Source of the DNA: Stenocarpella maydis
Taxonomy: Eukaryota; Ascomycota; Sordariomycetes; Diaporthales; Diaporthaceae
DNA length: 64,000 bases
Direction of reading: 5' to 3'
Assembly (NCBI GenBank): GCA_002270565.1
Contig: NQMI01000047.1
Coordinates: 103,223 to 167,222, forward strand
The translations under genes and the position numbers were made by a program. Shown here piece by piece: positions 46,850 to 59,099 of this stretch (positions are counted from its first letter, which is position 1; each line of letters begins with the position of its first letter). Below the pieces are notes generated by a model. The model had not been told where the DNA came from. It worked only from the letters and a program-made list of their open reading frames with translations, and did not search any database.

Positions 46850-48266
46850 CGGGCGTAGGAGGAAGTTAGCTTGGTAGAGGCTAGAGATTGCATCTGGTTT
46901 TCCCTCCAACTTAGCTTACCCAAGATATAGACAAGAGAACTTGCTGCATAAGTCCTCTCCTCGAAGCGGAACATCGCTAATGAAATGGAAACCAGGGCAT
47001 AAGATGACTCCATCTTGTAACTCGACTGTAACTCCATGTACCGTTTTCCCTCCAATGGTGATTCTCCCGGATGAAACTTGGCCAAATGGGTCAAAGCTCC
47101 CCTTCCTTATGACGGTGACTTCATCAATATGGCAGCTTGGTTTGAAGTTGGTGAGATTACCGGGAATAACGGGACATTCGATCGATGCCCAACTCCAGCT
47201 CCGAGTGCGCTTCTTTTCCGATCACCTGGTTTTGAAGGAATCAATATTTGTAAATGCGGTCTTTGTAGTCCATAGCAGACAGACAGGGAGCCCTGACCTC
47301 CACAGTCCAGCAAGGTATACAGAATCGTGACCGGTAACAAGTGTCGTGATCTCTGAGAATCTCCTCGCCACCCGGACTAGTGCGACAAGTTTCCGCGGAT
47401 CTTTATATCGCTCTTCGGGATTACTGTTGCTTTGTTTCTTCTTGGAATTCTCGACCACTGAATTCCACAAGTCAGAAAGATCGGCCTCCGTGCAGCGTCG
47501 TGCAAGGGAATCGCTCCTGAACACGCAGAATGAATCCCTGTCGTTTTCCTCGAGGTCTTAGACCTTCCCATTTTCGCTTATTAGAACTTCGTTGCATTCC
47601 CATTTCACTCCTGAAAAAGTAAAGTGTGCGATGCAAACAGCAAAGATCGCTTCGGAGAGCGACCACGCTCGTCTGTTCAGAGGTTCGTCTAGCAGCAGTG
47701 GTGAGGTGCACAGCCCCAACCCAGCATCTGACTCTTTGGAGATTTCTCTTTTAGTCTCGGCCTTCTCAGGTTTCAGTACCGAGGGTAGCGCTTCGAGAAA
47801 TCCAGCGTCCATATCTGGCGCATTATCGGCTGAAATGACGATAGTAGCGTTGCGATATACATCTGACAACTGCGGGTGTTCGTTTTGCCACTCCCCATCG
47901 TCCCCTTGGATAATACATAAAAATTCCTCCCATAAATAACGGATTCCAAGTCTTTGGGCGATGAATACGGCGTCTTGTAATGTTTTTGGCATGCGCGAGA
48001 TCGGAATTCCGGCTCCGTGCATATCTATGTTAGGCACCGGACCGTGGTTGGCCTCGTCTAACCCTGCTCCCGGGCCCGAATAACATCATATCATAATGTC
48101 TCTCCTTGCCCCAGCAGTAAGTCAACGGACCGTAATTATCTTGGATGCCCCATTCATCCATTAGAAATGGACCTTCACTGCTGAGAACGTCGAGCACTCG
48201 TTTGGGAAGATGCGGGGGACTCTCGGACCGACAAATCTGATGTTTATCTAACATTCTCTCAACCAC
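46850..48266 (-). pseudogene. HET (heterokaryon incompatibility) domain gene, decayed
   Basis: HET-domain blocks follow in order on the minus strand. The first is YGPLTYCWGKERHYD (about 48105-48160). ISRMPKTLQDAVFIAQRLGI, LWEEFLCIIQGDDGEW and DVYRNATIVISADNAPDMDAG (about 47800-48010) come next, then PLNRRAWSLSEAIFA near 47660. A C-terminal part (ADLSDLWNSVVEN, VARRFSEITTLVTGHD, GLWRSGLPVCLLW) spans 47265-47490, then RSWSWASIECPVI near 47170-47205. At least three frame changes (about 48070, 47570, 47220) break it. The usual LWIDSLCI core is LWEEFLCI here. HET proteins mediate allorecognition cell death in filamentous ascomycetes. Confidence 0.82.
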
Positions 48267-48840
48267 CGTGAGAGTCGATCGAAAATAGGCGGGGATGAGC
48301 CCAATGAGGTGGCTATGGGAAGGTATATGACCTGGTTGTGATATCGGTCGCAGCCACTATGCATCACAGAAACAAATATTCTTCAGGGCTCTCATGTGTC
48401 ACCGCATACAGGGAGTATCAGATATTGTCGTTCGAATGGACCTCCGGGATGGATACCTTGAGCGCAAAAGTAAGCGTTACGAGATCAGCTGCTGCAATCA
48501 ACTTGCTTCACCTAATCGAAAGACTGTGTAACCATAACCCCGCTCTTTGTGTTTCCCACATATCCTCTAAAATGTGACGAATGTGACGTGGCTTGAAACT
48601 TTTTGCCGAGCACTCAGTGGTCAATATCGGGAAGCCACACTGCATGCCAGTTAATCAGGCTACGGAAATTGGTGGGCTTCTGGAAATATGTTTGCGGACA
48701 GCTTGGGGAAAGGAGAATGAGTAGTTGGGCCTGCCCGCGAAGTTGATTCTCGCCTGTCTTATATATCCATCATACGTAGATCAATCATCACACCATTGCC
48801 TAGATACTGGCAATCATCGATACAGTGCCAATTTTCGAAC

Positions 48841-50087
48841 ATGCCTGGTGTGCTTGCACCTTGGGCCTTTGATGTCTCCTCTCTAATGGTCCTCATTGGT
48901 GAGGCCGAGGAGAGAAGATTCCGATCGTCAAGAGAGACACTCCCCCAAGTCCTTGCGGCAGCTCCCGTGGCAGGAATTCAAAGTTATCTGACCAGTTTTG
49001 AATCGGCCAACAGTCGCTTGAACTATTTTTCGCCTTATGGATGCAAGAAGGCACCGCTCAGGAATATGAGATTGCAGAGTGCTATCAATCATCTTCGACT
49101 CTGGATAACGGAAGGTATGCTGCTTATAGGGTTCAAGAAATTCGTCACGGTCGGGAACGACACAAGTACCGCAACATGCTGCTTCTCTGGCTGGCTTTTA
49201 CATGGTCGTTTCTGGCAGCGCTGATAATACTATGGAAATCTGCTCCTTTTGGATTTCTCCCCGCTGGAACATGGGTTGGCATCACCAATCTGAGCGTCCT
49301 CACGGGCTGGCCAATAATCTTCAGGGCCTTGGAGTACTTCATGACAAAGACATTGAGGGAAATTGAAGAGAAGGCAAGCAAAGAGAAAGACAAGACGAAC
49401 GATGACGGTATATTCTTCCTGGGTAAGCGGAACTCAGGGCTTGTCATATGCGGGACACGACACGAGATCAAAATGTGGACACCCACCTTGCTGAACTATA
49501 ACGAAGGACAGACCTTTGGCCTGAAGAATCGGTATCTGAAGGCTCTGATAAGAATGGGTACAATTATGGTGCTCCTTCTGGTTTTCATCACGGTTCCAAA
49601 CGGCTCTACAACGGACCAGCTGGTGTTTGTTCTTTTAAACATCCTGGCACAGTTTAACGTGTTCCTCGGTCTGCACATGAATTCCAAAGCATGTATTGAT
49701 GACCTGCTACTGGACCCGATACACCCTATGCAACGAGATACCTCAACACGCACGCATATATGGGGATACATCATCCGTCATTTCAAGGATAGGTTGGGCG
49801 TGGACGCAGAATGGATTGAGAAATCCAGGATGTTGCCAAATACCAATGTGTGGGGAAAGTGGAAGATAAAGGTCCAAGATAACCAGATTATTGACCCTAA
49901 AAGACTTTATGACGACCTGGAAACGGAATTGAAAAATGAAGATCGAAGGCAACACACAATAGGAACAGAACAAGACATCAGAGCCGTGGCTGTCCACCTA
50001 CTAAATGTTTCTTGGTGGTGGTCTAGCCCATTCAAGCGAAAGCAACAAAAGAAGAGAGTACAGTCGAATTGGTTCTTTTCAATTTAA
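48841..50087 (+). CDS. Multi-pass membrane protein of unknown function, one-base frameshift
   Basis: Two overlapping frames make one protein. The first (ATG 48841) begins MPGVLAPWAFDVSSLMVLIG and runs to SYLTSFESANSRLNYF near 49031. The second, from just upstream of 49041, runs FALWMQEGTAQEYEIAECYQ to the stop at 50087. If the five-T run at 49027-49031 had six Ts the frames would join as one ~415-residue protein. The second part has about four membrane segments: LLLWLAFTWSFLAALIILW near 49190, GITNLSVLTGWPIIF near 49280, MGTIMVLLLVFITV near 49560, and LVFVLLNILAQFNVFLGLHM near 49620. Charged cytosolic regions follow. I do not recognise the family with confidence. Either a sequencing error or a recent pseudogene. 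Confidence 0.6.
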
Positions 50088-51658
50088 AGTTCTCACAAAA
50101 GAATTCACATAGCATATTCATGTGTTCATCGTCCAAGCAAAGTCGCGTTGCCGCAACAGACAGACGTAAAGTGGCAAACCCTAAACCGTCTATCTTCACA
50201 CTCAACTAACTTAAGTCATTTCAGAGGTGTTGACCTCGGATGGTAATAAGCGTCAATATAACAGTCTTTATATAGACAGACGGTCTCCGTGGTATCCGAG
50301 GCCGGACAGTCTGTGGAGAACTTGCACAGTAAGGCGGAGGTGCCGGGCTGATAATTTCCCAGGGCCTTACGACAGGGGCAGACCGCGACAGCTCGACTCT
50401 GGAGCCGCCCGCGACAGTAGGACCGCAAGGTTCTTCGAAGTCCTCGGGGAGGCCCTAAAAGTCACCTAGCCGAAACTACAGGCGCCGAGAGCAGTAATCA
50501 CGATTTCTTCGACTATTAGAAACCATGTGTTTCGTCATCCTCGTCATATTTTCTCTCGACCACGCAAAGCTGAACACGGGATAGTAATGTTACTTGGCAT
50601 GGAGTTGGGTCATGGCGAATTGTTTTCCTCTCCATAGGGGTGAGGTTTGAAGTGGCATTTTGGTGCGTAGTTGTTATCCTAAGTGGATGTAGCAAGGAAG
50701 AGGGTACCGAGATAGGTGTGTCGATGTCCGATATCAACCAAACAAGAGACGCACTGGTAATTCTTGTAAAGAGGTATCAATCATATTTGTAAAGTATAAT
50801 GATGTGGTTAGTTAGGAACTGAGTTCGAGAAGCGATGATAGGGAAGCAAGATGCTAGACGTTATGGTGATTTGAACTTTCTTTAGAATGTGACTGTCCTG
50901 GAGTTAAAAAGAAGAAGGTAGATGGTCTGCTTGAAAGGAGATATCTGGTATATGCGGAGGTGATCATTGGTGGTGTGACGCTGTTCGAAATGACAATGCC
51001 TGCCATGGTATACCATTAATTTAGTCAAATAATTTTGGTACCGCGGATTCTCTGTTCTGTGTAGCTATTCGCCAAATATTTCCGTCTAGTTTGTTCCGAT
51101 ATCTACAGTAGGTCCTTGATTATAGTGCATCATGCCAACATTTTGTTCATACTCTCCATATAGCTAAGATCGTAAAGCTGTTTGCTACCTTGAAGAAAAT
51201 CTAGCAACGCATAAATTCGTGGGATGTGGACGTGTTAAGCTCAATTTAGGCAAATTTGTGTCAAGGAAAATGCACAACGATTCAAGTATCATCTATGCCA
51301 CAATCCGGACTTCATGCAGGTGGAAAACGGATTGTGGTAGCCGACTAGTTACCTTTCAAAATTCAGCAAGCGCTTAGCGATCCCCGGTTCTCCAGAATTA
51401 AACACATTAACTAGCTTCCAAGCTTTTCCAAAATCCGAGCTAAATTCTCGCCAAGGACGGATTCTGTCGATTTGAGGTCCATGCCACAGCACAGCCCCAG
51501 CAAGTGGGAATATACTTGTAGTCTGTCATCCATGGATGGCAATCTCTCTCTAGACTTTTGGCTGCAGACTCTGGAGCACGCACTTAGGCCCGTAGCTTCA
51601 CTCCGAACATCCATTCATACCTCGTGGCAGAACTCAGCACATCATATTGCAAAACACA
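50088..51658. other. Intergenic; GC-rich patch that may be an old LTR
   Basis: At about 50228-50413 a GC-richer segment starts TGTTGACCTCGG, has TATATAGA sequence early and later a CGCGACA that could be its end. This is LTR-like but unproven. From 50500 to 51650 I see no gene. Confidence 0.35.
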
Positions 51659-51908
51659 ATGCCCCTCTCGACAGAGGATATAATTGCCATTGTCTCTGTT
51701 CTCGTTGCCACCCCGAGTGCTGTGGCGGCGATTAGACACTGGCGACGAAACCGAGTTCACGCCTTGGGATGGCAGCCGGGTAAGTCGATGATTCGGAATA
51801 GGCGTTGAGTCTGACATAACTAACGCTACAGGGCAGATGATAGATACTGTTTATCACACCGCTCTCGTAACTCGCTTCAGCATAGCACACGATTACAGTT
51901 TGATTTAG
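51659..51908 (+). CDS. Small spliced single-pass protein (65 aa)
   Basis: Exon 51659-51779 starts MPLSTEDIIAIVSVLVATPS, a hydrophobic segment followed by a basic RHWRRNR stretch. A strong intron (GTAAGT donor, ACTAAC branch point, CTACAG acceptor at 51831) leads to exon 51832-51908, which ends after HDYSLI. The join is in phase 1. A short helix followed by a basic stop-transfer suggests a membrane anchor. Such tiny membrane genes are sometimes seen beside fungal NLR-type genes, but this role is inference. Alternatively this is the 5' end of a longer, decayed gene. Confidence 0.5.
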
Positions 51909-52741
51909 ATCTGGAAGCCCAACTACCAGCTCTGTCGAGGCCTGACTTAGTTCTCTCGCGGAATGGGGCGGAAGTGCATCGTCGCCGAGCAGTCAGCGGA
52001 CAGGGCTTCGGGCAGTTGCCCAGGTAGTTGGCACATTTTCGAGTATTCTGTGCCGGACGCGGCATGGTACGGGGTTAAAAGATTCACGTTGGTGGGAAAA
52101 TAGAGCGACAAGTCATGAGAGTCTGAACATCAACAAGAGATGCGGGCGAATCCGGCTGTCGCCGTAGAGGGTAGAGAGGGAGCAGATTCTTTCATTTCAC
52201 TGTTGCTAATTGTTTCACTGTTAAACAAATTTCACTGTGATTGTTCAAGATACAGTTTCTACATGGAATGAGTACCAACAAACCTACCTTGGAAACTCGA
52301 GTTTAGTGAGTGGCATCCGCAACGACCTGTACCTCGTAGCTCATCCCCAGTCTCGACACCTTGATAAAAGGGGAGCCGAATCTCTTTTCATTTCTGTGTT
52401 AAGAAAGCGCGATGCACAGAATCCGATGATGCTGTGTAACTTACCTAGGTACTTCGGTACACACGATAATGCCTATTGGTCGACAAACAAAATCTGGGTG
52501 GGGGCCGATTTCTTGGCGGAAAATGGAGTGCCACGGATTCTGATTGGCCGCCTTACTATTGCAGTGACGACACGGGATCAGTGATTCTCCCCGCTCAAAA
52601 AGCCTTTTCCTGCTGACCTTGTTATTGAAGTCTATGAAAGCCGTTGAAATCAAGCATACACATGCTGGTCCTTGCTTCTGTCGCAGTTCCCTCCTTCCAA
52701 CGTTGCAATTCGCTCTAAGTCTTGCCCAACAACCTTGCACA
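51909..52741. other. Intergenic, upstream of the Clr5-ankyrin pseudogene
   Basis: A 115-codon plus-strand frame at 52237-52581 has no recognisable motif and I do not call it. Three close copies of TTTCACTGT/TTTCACTGTT occur at about 52194-52238. Confidence 0.35.
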
Positions 52742-55700
52742 ATGTCCCTTTCAACCGCTAGAGCTATTGCGCAAGGGGTGAAATGGGAGCGTCACAGATC
52801 CGAGATGATCAGACTCTACATGGACGAGGAAAAGCCACTTCGTTATGTCATGGAACATATGCACTGTGAGCACAATTTCATCGCGAAGTAAGACCTCGAG
52901 CTCTTAATACCAACTTAGAGCTGTCATTTCTGACAACGAGAAGGAAAAACTAGTTCGAAAAGTACTTCAGCAAGTGGGGGCTTGTGAAGAACCTCGATGC
53001 ATCCACCTGGAGCCGTATCTACCAGCTGAGACGCAATATAGAAGCTTTGGGAAAGGAAGCTGAAGTATGGGTTCATGGGGCAAAGAAACCCCACGAGACT
53101 TTCATGAGGCAGACTGAACGCCATCGTGATAGTAAGTACCGATAATATGTTGTGGACCAAGTAGACGTGACTAACACACGTATAGAGACGCCTGGTAAAC
53201 TGCCGAAGGGGATTAGCGTCCGCGAGGCGTACGTCCCGTCGTCGCCACGGATCATCGTCAGTCTCCCTTTCCGCGCATTCGTTGGAGCTCTTCGATACAA
53301 CATGCCATCAATGCCTGTGGCAAGCTCCACTCTGTCAGTTCAAGCGCACATGCTACTCCGCGTTCGAGATGTCCAGTATACCGAGACTGAAATCGAACGA
53401 GCCCTTGAAGCCGTGACGCCGTCAGAGATCGTCAATTCGGGCGGTTTACACCTTTGGCCCACAGGACGAGTTCAGATACCTCATGTGAATCTGAAAATGA
53501 TATTCTCCCTGGCAAATAACTTTGCTGGTCTGGAAGCCTTGCCGCACGAAACCTTCATCAGCATCCTGGAAAGTGGAACCAGCCACCTGCTTTATACAAC
53601 GATCAAGTCTTGCAAAGATTTATTACACAGCTCAGGCCATTGCTTTGAACTTTTCCAGAGCTGCTATCGGCGTTGGAGATGCTAAGACTGTTGAATTTCT
53701 ACTCAGAGAGCACTGGCCGGGTATTGAAGTCGATTCAGTTATCTGTTCCTTTGAAGATATCAGGTGCACCCCTGTCGAACAAGCTTCAGGTTTGGGGCAC
53801 AAGAAATTACTCAAAGTACTGCTCTCAAGCCACGGTGCCAACGCAAGCAGGCATAATTCAGAACAGCAGCGGCGAGAAATATACGATCGTGCCCTCAGGC
53901 GCGCAGCCCAAGGTAGCAACCGGATGATAAGCTGTTCATTGTCTGGTCGATTATCTAAAATTGACCCCGGGCTAATTGAGATGTTGGTCAAAGCTGGTGG
54001 AAAGCTTAACCCCTCAGATATCCATTCCCTCATAACATATGAGCTCTCAGGCCGGTCCGTGTGCTCGATTTTGAAGAGACACGCAACCGAAGACCACCGT
54101 GAATGGAGTGATTCTGGAATTTTCTCTGCAATCTTCAAGTCCCAGAGCAGCAAGACATGCTTTCAAACTCTCGAAACCATGTTTCAAGTCGGTGCGGATT
54201 TGAACCATCGTAACGATCACGAAGACTTATGAGTCATGCCGATTGTTGCCGCAGCTGCTGGCCGTGGAGAACTTGATTTGGTGCGGAGTATTGTCGAGGC
54301 GGGAGCCTACGTGACGGATGACATCCTACCTTGCGCAATTGGAAGCGGAAACATCGACTGGGTTTACTATCTTCTCGAATATGGTCCCAGTGTCAGGATT
54401 GATGCCATCTGCGATCTCGAACCTGTTGTCAAGATTGGTTCCATAGGCTTGAGGCCCAAGATCACGTCACTAGCCGCGGCCATTCGTTCAAAGGACCAAC
54501 GACTCATTGATCTGGTAGTAGAACGTGGTGGTGAGGCGAATCTCGACAAGGAATTCTACTTCGGATCAGCTCTGGAAGCCGCAGCCAGAGCTGGGAATAC
54601 TGAATGGATCCATCGCCTCGTTGATATTGGCGGCGCTGCATATCCATATCACTTAGGCCAGGCACTGATCGACGCTGGAGCCGACACTAACACTGACAGC
54701 GGAGCCGACATGCTCCCCTATAGTCCTCCTCTACTCGGCGCTGTGAGACAAAGAGACAGCGTCCTAGTTGGCGCGCTTCTCGATGTAGATGCGAGTCCCA
54801 ATTGCGCATTAGCAAGTGCTAACACAGTACCCATATTAGAATTGGCAGTCCAATGGGGGGATCGCAACGTCATCATGGATATCCTTCGGGCTGGCGGGCC
54901 AGTTTCCAACCCTGCCTTGAATATAGCAATCGCTGCTGAAGAGCACGACATGGTGGATTTGCTCCTGAGTCACGATAATGGTATGAAAAGTATCAACAAC
55001 TGCTTCCACGGCACCACAGTATTGTGTGCGGCAGTGAAGACCGGAAATCAAGGCATGATTGAGCATATTCTCCGCCGAGGAGCGGATACTAATGACTCAG
55101 AAGCTATTGTACATGCAATGGCTCAAAGTCCAGAAATCCTGGATCTACTGCTTCGAAAGCATGCCTCGCGTTATCCTCGAGGCTGCACAGGCTGGGTAGG
55201 CAAGAGTTTGGTGGTCGCTCTTGAACAACGGAACCTCGGCGTCTTCGCCCAGTTGTTGCAGGCAGGCGCGGATGCGAATGACATTGTTTCTGATCGTGGT
55301 ATTAGGGCTAGCGCATTTGGTCACGCCATCGCTCATGCAGACGCCAGATTCGTGGACCTGCTGATGAACCACAAAAGATTCGGACAGCCTTGTTGTCGCC
55401 CTGAGACAATTGTCTCGCGGACAATTCGATTTACAGGAACGAAATACGTATCACCTAGCACATCAGTAACGGCCTTCCTAGCCTCGATAGGGTCTGGAAA
55501 CATGAGTACTATCAGAACTATGCTGCTTCACAACGCAGACGTGAACTTCCCAGCGAGGCTTAGGGTGAAAAGGACTCCACTGCAAAGAGCTGCGGAAGTT
55601 GGAAATAGGGAAGCCGTGGAGCTTTTGCTCGAAAGAGAAGCCGATGTCAACGCACCGGCAGCCACAAGAGGGGGTGGGACAGCGTTGCAACTCGCCGCCC

Positions 55701-56035
55701 ACAAAGGCTTCATCCCCATAGTTCGTCTACTGCTGCAACGAAACGCAGACTTGCACGCCCCAGCATCGAAACTCAACGGAAGAACTGCATTGGAAGCCGC
55801 TTCTGAGATGGGCCGCCTAGATTTGGTGGCTGAGTTCTTGAAATCCGGTGCTGCGAGATACAGAGAAGACACAAGGCAGCTGAATAGTGCTATCAGTTTC
55901 GCGCGGGAGGGGGGCTTCTTTCCCATTGTTCATATGCTGGAGAGATTTCGCAAAGACGGAAGAGTGGGCGATGGGCCAGACTCCCTTCGCGAATTGTGGT
56001 CTTTGAGTGACGATGATGAAATGGAAACTGAATGA
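52742..56035 (+). pseudogene. Clr5-domain ankyrin-repeat gene, decayed
   Basis: The N-terminus MSLSTARAIAQGVKWERHRS then LYMDEEKPLRYVMEHMHCEHNF matches a Clr5 domain, continued by FEKYFSKWGLVKNL at 52954-52995. Between these a TAG sits where CAG would fit (52951-52953). A GT-AG intron (about 53131-53186, GACTAAC branch point) joins the next exon in frame. Near 53610-53630 the frame shifts. At 54230-54232 a TGA, fitting a CGA-to-TGA change, interrupts a frame that otherwise stays open for 599 codons to 56035. The C-terminal part is ankyrin repeats, clearest at TPLQRAAEVGNREAVELLLE and TALQLAAHKGFIPIVRLLLQ. Such proteins are common in fungal recognition/regulatory repertoires. Confidence 0.75.
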
Positions 56036-56931
56036 AATCTGGGAGCTAGCATACCTTACGTCTCGGAGATAGCTTTTCAGCATCGACGTGTTAGAGACAC
56101 CATTGTAGGGAGAGAATCAAGTGCAGTAAGGTCCCAATTGACGGCCAGAAAGTGTTCCAAGTGAGGACATCATTTGAAATCCATTAGCATACTACATACG
56201 TACATTGCCGTTCAGTATGTACATTATTACCTAGAGACTTAGGAACTACCTGATTTAATTTTTAATTTAATTATGCGCTTCTTTCTGTAATGACTGTGAC
56301 GTTCCCGCGGCGAGGGCTTCTTGGGAGCTTTGTTCTGATGCCTTGGGAGAACACTTTGAAATCTCTGTGTGGGTCTGAGTAAGGAAGCAGGGATATCTGA
56401 TCTGCTCGTATTAGAGGTAAGATTTTGTAGAAGAAAATGTCTTAGGCATGGGCTTGGTGTTTTTGAGGTGCCCTCAATAGCGAGCAGCACGAGCGCAAGC
56501 ATTAGTTACCGGCTCAACCCGCACCATTTCGCTGTACACATAAGTAGCTCCCTGTAACACGTAGGTGTGCGAGCTTCTGAACCGTACATCATCAGTGGGG
56601 CTGTGGCTTACACAGACACTGTCCCAATGACTTGTCCTTATTTGCTGTCCAGTCTTACGTAGCTTTTGGCAGCCGGAATATTTCTTATTGCCTTCAAGTG
56701 CTACTACTTCGCCCATGATCTCCGGACAGGCCCTAACCCTATAGCCTATACCCCCCGATGAGGGGTCGGAAGTATGACTGCTGCCTAGCATCATGTTTTG
56801 TCTTGAGCAAAACACCATGTGCCACCACACGAGCAGCAAGGTACAATCCTTCTTCAGTTGTGACCCCAGGTGCCATGTCCTGATGAATAATGAGATTACC
56901 TTGCCCTGAATATGATGCTCAGACCCAGGTC
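56036..56931. other. Intergenic, upstream of the F-box/LRR-like gene
   Basis: No gene is supported; a short AT-rich stretch lies near 56250-56275. An ATG in frame at 56890 would add 14 residues to the downstream protein. Confidence 0.35.
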
Positions 56932-58865
56932 ATGACTGAGGAGCCAGCCAAGGCCCTAGAGGCCATCGTCTCATCAGAAGACTTGGTGCATTGCATCGCA
57001 AGATACGTACGTGTTCACAAGGCTGGCCAAGAGACATATACTTGTTCTCACTACGTACTTGGACTGACTCTTTAGGTGCCGTCTCGAGCGAGTCTACGAA
57101 GCCTCTGCCTGGCCTCCAAGCTCTTCAATGATACCTTCTCACAATTTCTCTACTCCAGCATTGTCTTTCATGATGGGAACGCTCATATCCTCCGTGAACC
57201 AAACCAGCTCGAGTCCTTCACATCTAATCCCAACCTGATATATGCCAAGTCGCTAGTTTTGAGACTGATTGAGGGCTCCTGGGCCATTGGAAACCACCGT
57301 CAAGTGGGCCGACTGGTTGACGCACCTGGATACGGCCGATTAGGGGACGTTAGACATTGGGCTGGCAGATATAATGACAGTATCATCAAGATATTGTCCC
57401 TGACCCCCAATATCTACAGGTTTGAGTTCGTATGACCGTTACACACCCACCTAGACCCCGCTAACCTTTTGGCAGATGGGAGAATTGGCCAATCTCACAA
57501 TCCCTCCTTGAGGTGCTGGAAGAACGCTGCCCTTCATTGCGAGATTTGTCAATAGTGTATCCGAACCTAGCCAAGCTTCCCAGGACAGAGCGATTTTACC
57601 GCAGCGGAAAGAGTTTTTTTGACGATGAGAAGCCCAAGATGATACCTCTGCCGGCGCCAGAGCTGCAGAACCTCCGCAAGCTTTACCTGTACGAGATCAC
57701 CGGTGGTCTTGACGTATGGATACCAAAGATCGCCACGATGCTTGGAAAGTCTCGGTTCTTGGAAGAGCTAGGACTGTCCATGTCAGCAGAATGCGAGAGG
57801 CAGCATGCACTTGCCGGCAAATCAAAGGCATTTTTGAACTTCTTCCCGGACTTGGTGCAGCGGTATCGGGACCAAGGAGATGAGCCGTTGAGGCTTAGGG
57901 TACTCAAGATGGGCTACGGGGTGCTCCTGAACACGCCGAAGGGTGACCTTGAAGATGTGGATTCTGGACAGTATGAGTACCTCTCCTCATTCATTCATCG
58001 GGCATACCTCGAGGAGCTCTACATCGACAATGATCTGGATATCGGGTCCCCACTGAAGATACGGACGTCAGTTGGCCACATTGCGTGGTCTTGGATCACG
58101 CCATCCTTCCTGCCAAATCTGAAGCGCTTCACCTTCACCAGTCTCTCTATGAGGAGCCAAGCTTGGCTCGGAAAGCACCCGGACCCAACATTTGCCAACA
58201 GTATGGCTATGGGCATTGGGACAGAGAAGCTCGCTTTCAGCTATATTGATGACAATGGAGCCGTGCAAAGCGTTCGCAACAACAATATTCACCGGCATAT
58301 CGGTCAAATAGCTGAAAGAACATTCTTCCTACACGAGTACCGGAACCATCCAAACTTGCCACTCAAAAGCCCGGTTATATCTATCTTGAAGCCTTGCCAC
58401 AAAGACCTTGTGGTTATGGGGAGTTGTTCTTGGATCAAGACATTGTCCATCTGTCTTCAGAAGCAGACTACGGTCGCGGCTCTGAAAAAGATCACGCAGA
58501 CGCTTCCAATAACTGAATACTTATGGATACGAATCGGCATGGATTATCCTCTCGTGGAAGGGCAGAGTGAGGCCAACCACAGAGGAAACGCAGTCCGGCT
58601 GAAAGAAGGAAGCCTGGTTGACGAGCAGCAATACTTGCACTCCTCCTGGAGGCATAAGTGGACAGATATGGCGGCCACCGTGTCTGAAGCCAAGTCGTGT
58701 CCAACCCGATACCTCAAGATCGGGCACATTGCGTGGCGGGTGCTTCCGCGACTGAAGGGCGCCAGGAAATCTGTTTTGGAGCCGATCGATAGATGGGAGG
58801 ACGAGGCAGAGGGCCCGGATGTGTTTCAGTACAATGACCCTGTGCGGAGAGACCATCCGTACTGA
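56932..58865 (+). CDS. F-box/LRR-like hypothetical protein (~602 aa)
   Basis: Three predicted exons (56932-57006, 57076-57419, 57476-58865) join in frame (phases 0 and 2). Intron 1 has a GTACGT donor and CTGAC branch point; intron 2 has a GTTTGA donor and CTAAC branch point. The N-terminus (EDLVHCIARYVPSRASLRSL and LASKLFNDTFSQFLYSSI) resembles an F-box-like helical bundle. The long C-terminal part has LRR-like spaced leucines, for example LQNLRKLYLYEITGGL and FLEELGLSMS. This pattern fits fungal substrate-recognition proteins of uncertain partner. No stop or frameshift is seen. An earlier in-frame ATG at 56890 is possible. Function is unproven. Confidence 0.7.
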
Positions 58866-59099
58866 ATTATCAGAGGCTTCGGGTCGGTCAAGCGCAGCGA
58901 ATTGTGAGCCTCTTTCAACGTCGCATAAATATTTTGTTATTAGAAACTTGGTGAATATGTCGTACCTACATCAGCAATAGGACGATGGAATATCGTCCAA
59001 CATCCATTCTCCAGAAATGATTTAGGCAACTTTCTCTTGCCTTAGCCTCAACATGGGCTCAAAGATGATAGTTTTGAGCATCCCGACATCATCAAACTC
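58866..59099. other. Short intergenic interval
   Basis: Convergent 3' ends of the F-box/LRR-like gene and the NACHT relic. Nothing else is seen. Confidence 0.3.

Noticed and set aside
50228..50413. Possible solo LTR (TGTTGACC...CGCGACA)
   Set aside because: Plausible ends but no second copy in the window and no target-site duplication, so it is not called as a feature.
52237..52584. 115-codon plus-strand frame upstream of the Clr5 relic
   Set aside because: No known motif and no splice or promoter context; too weak to call.
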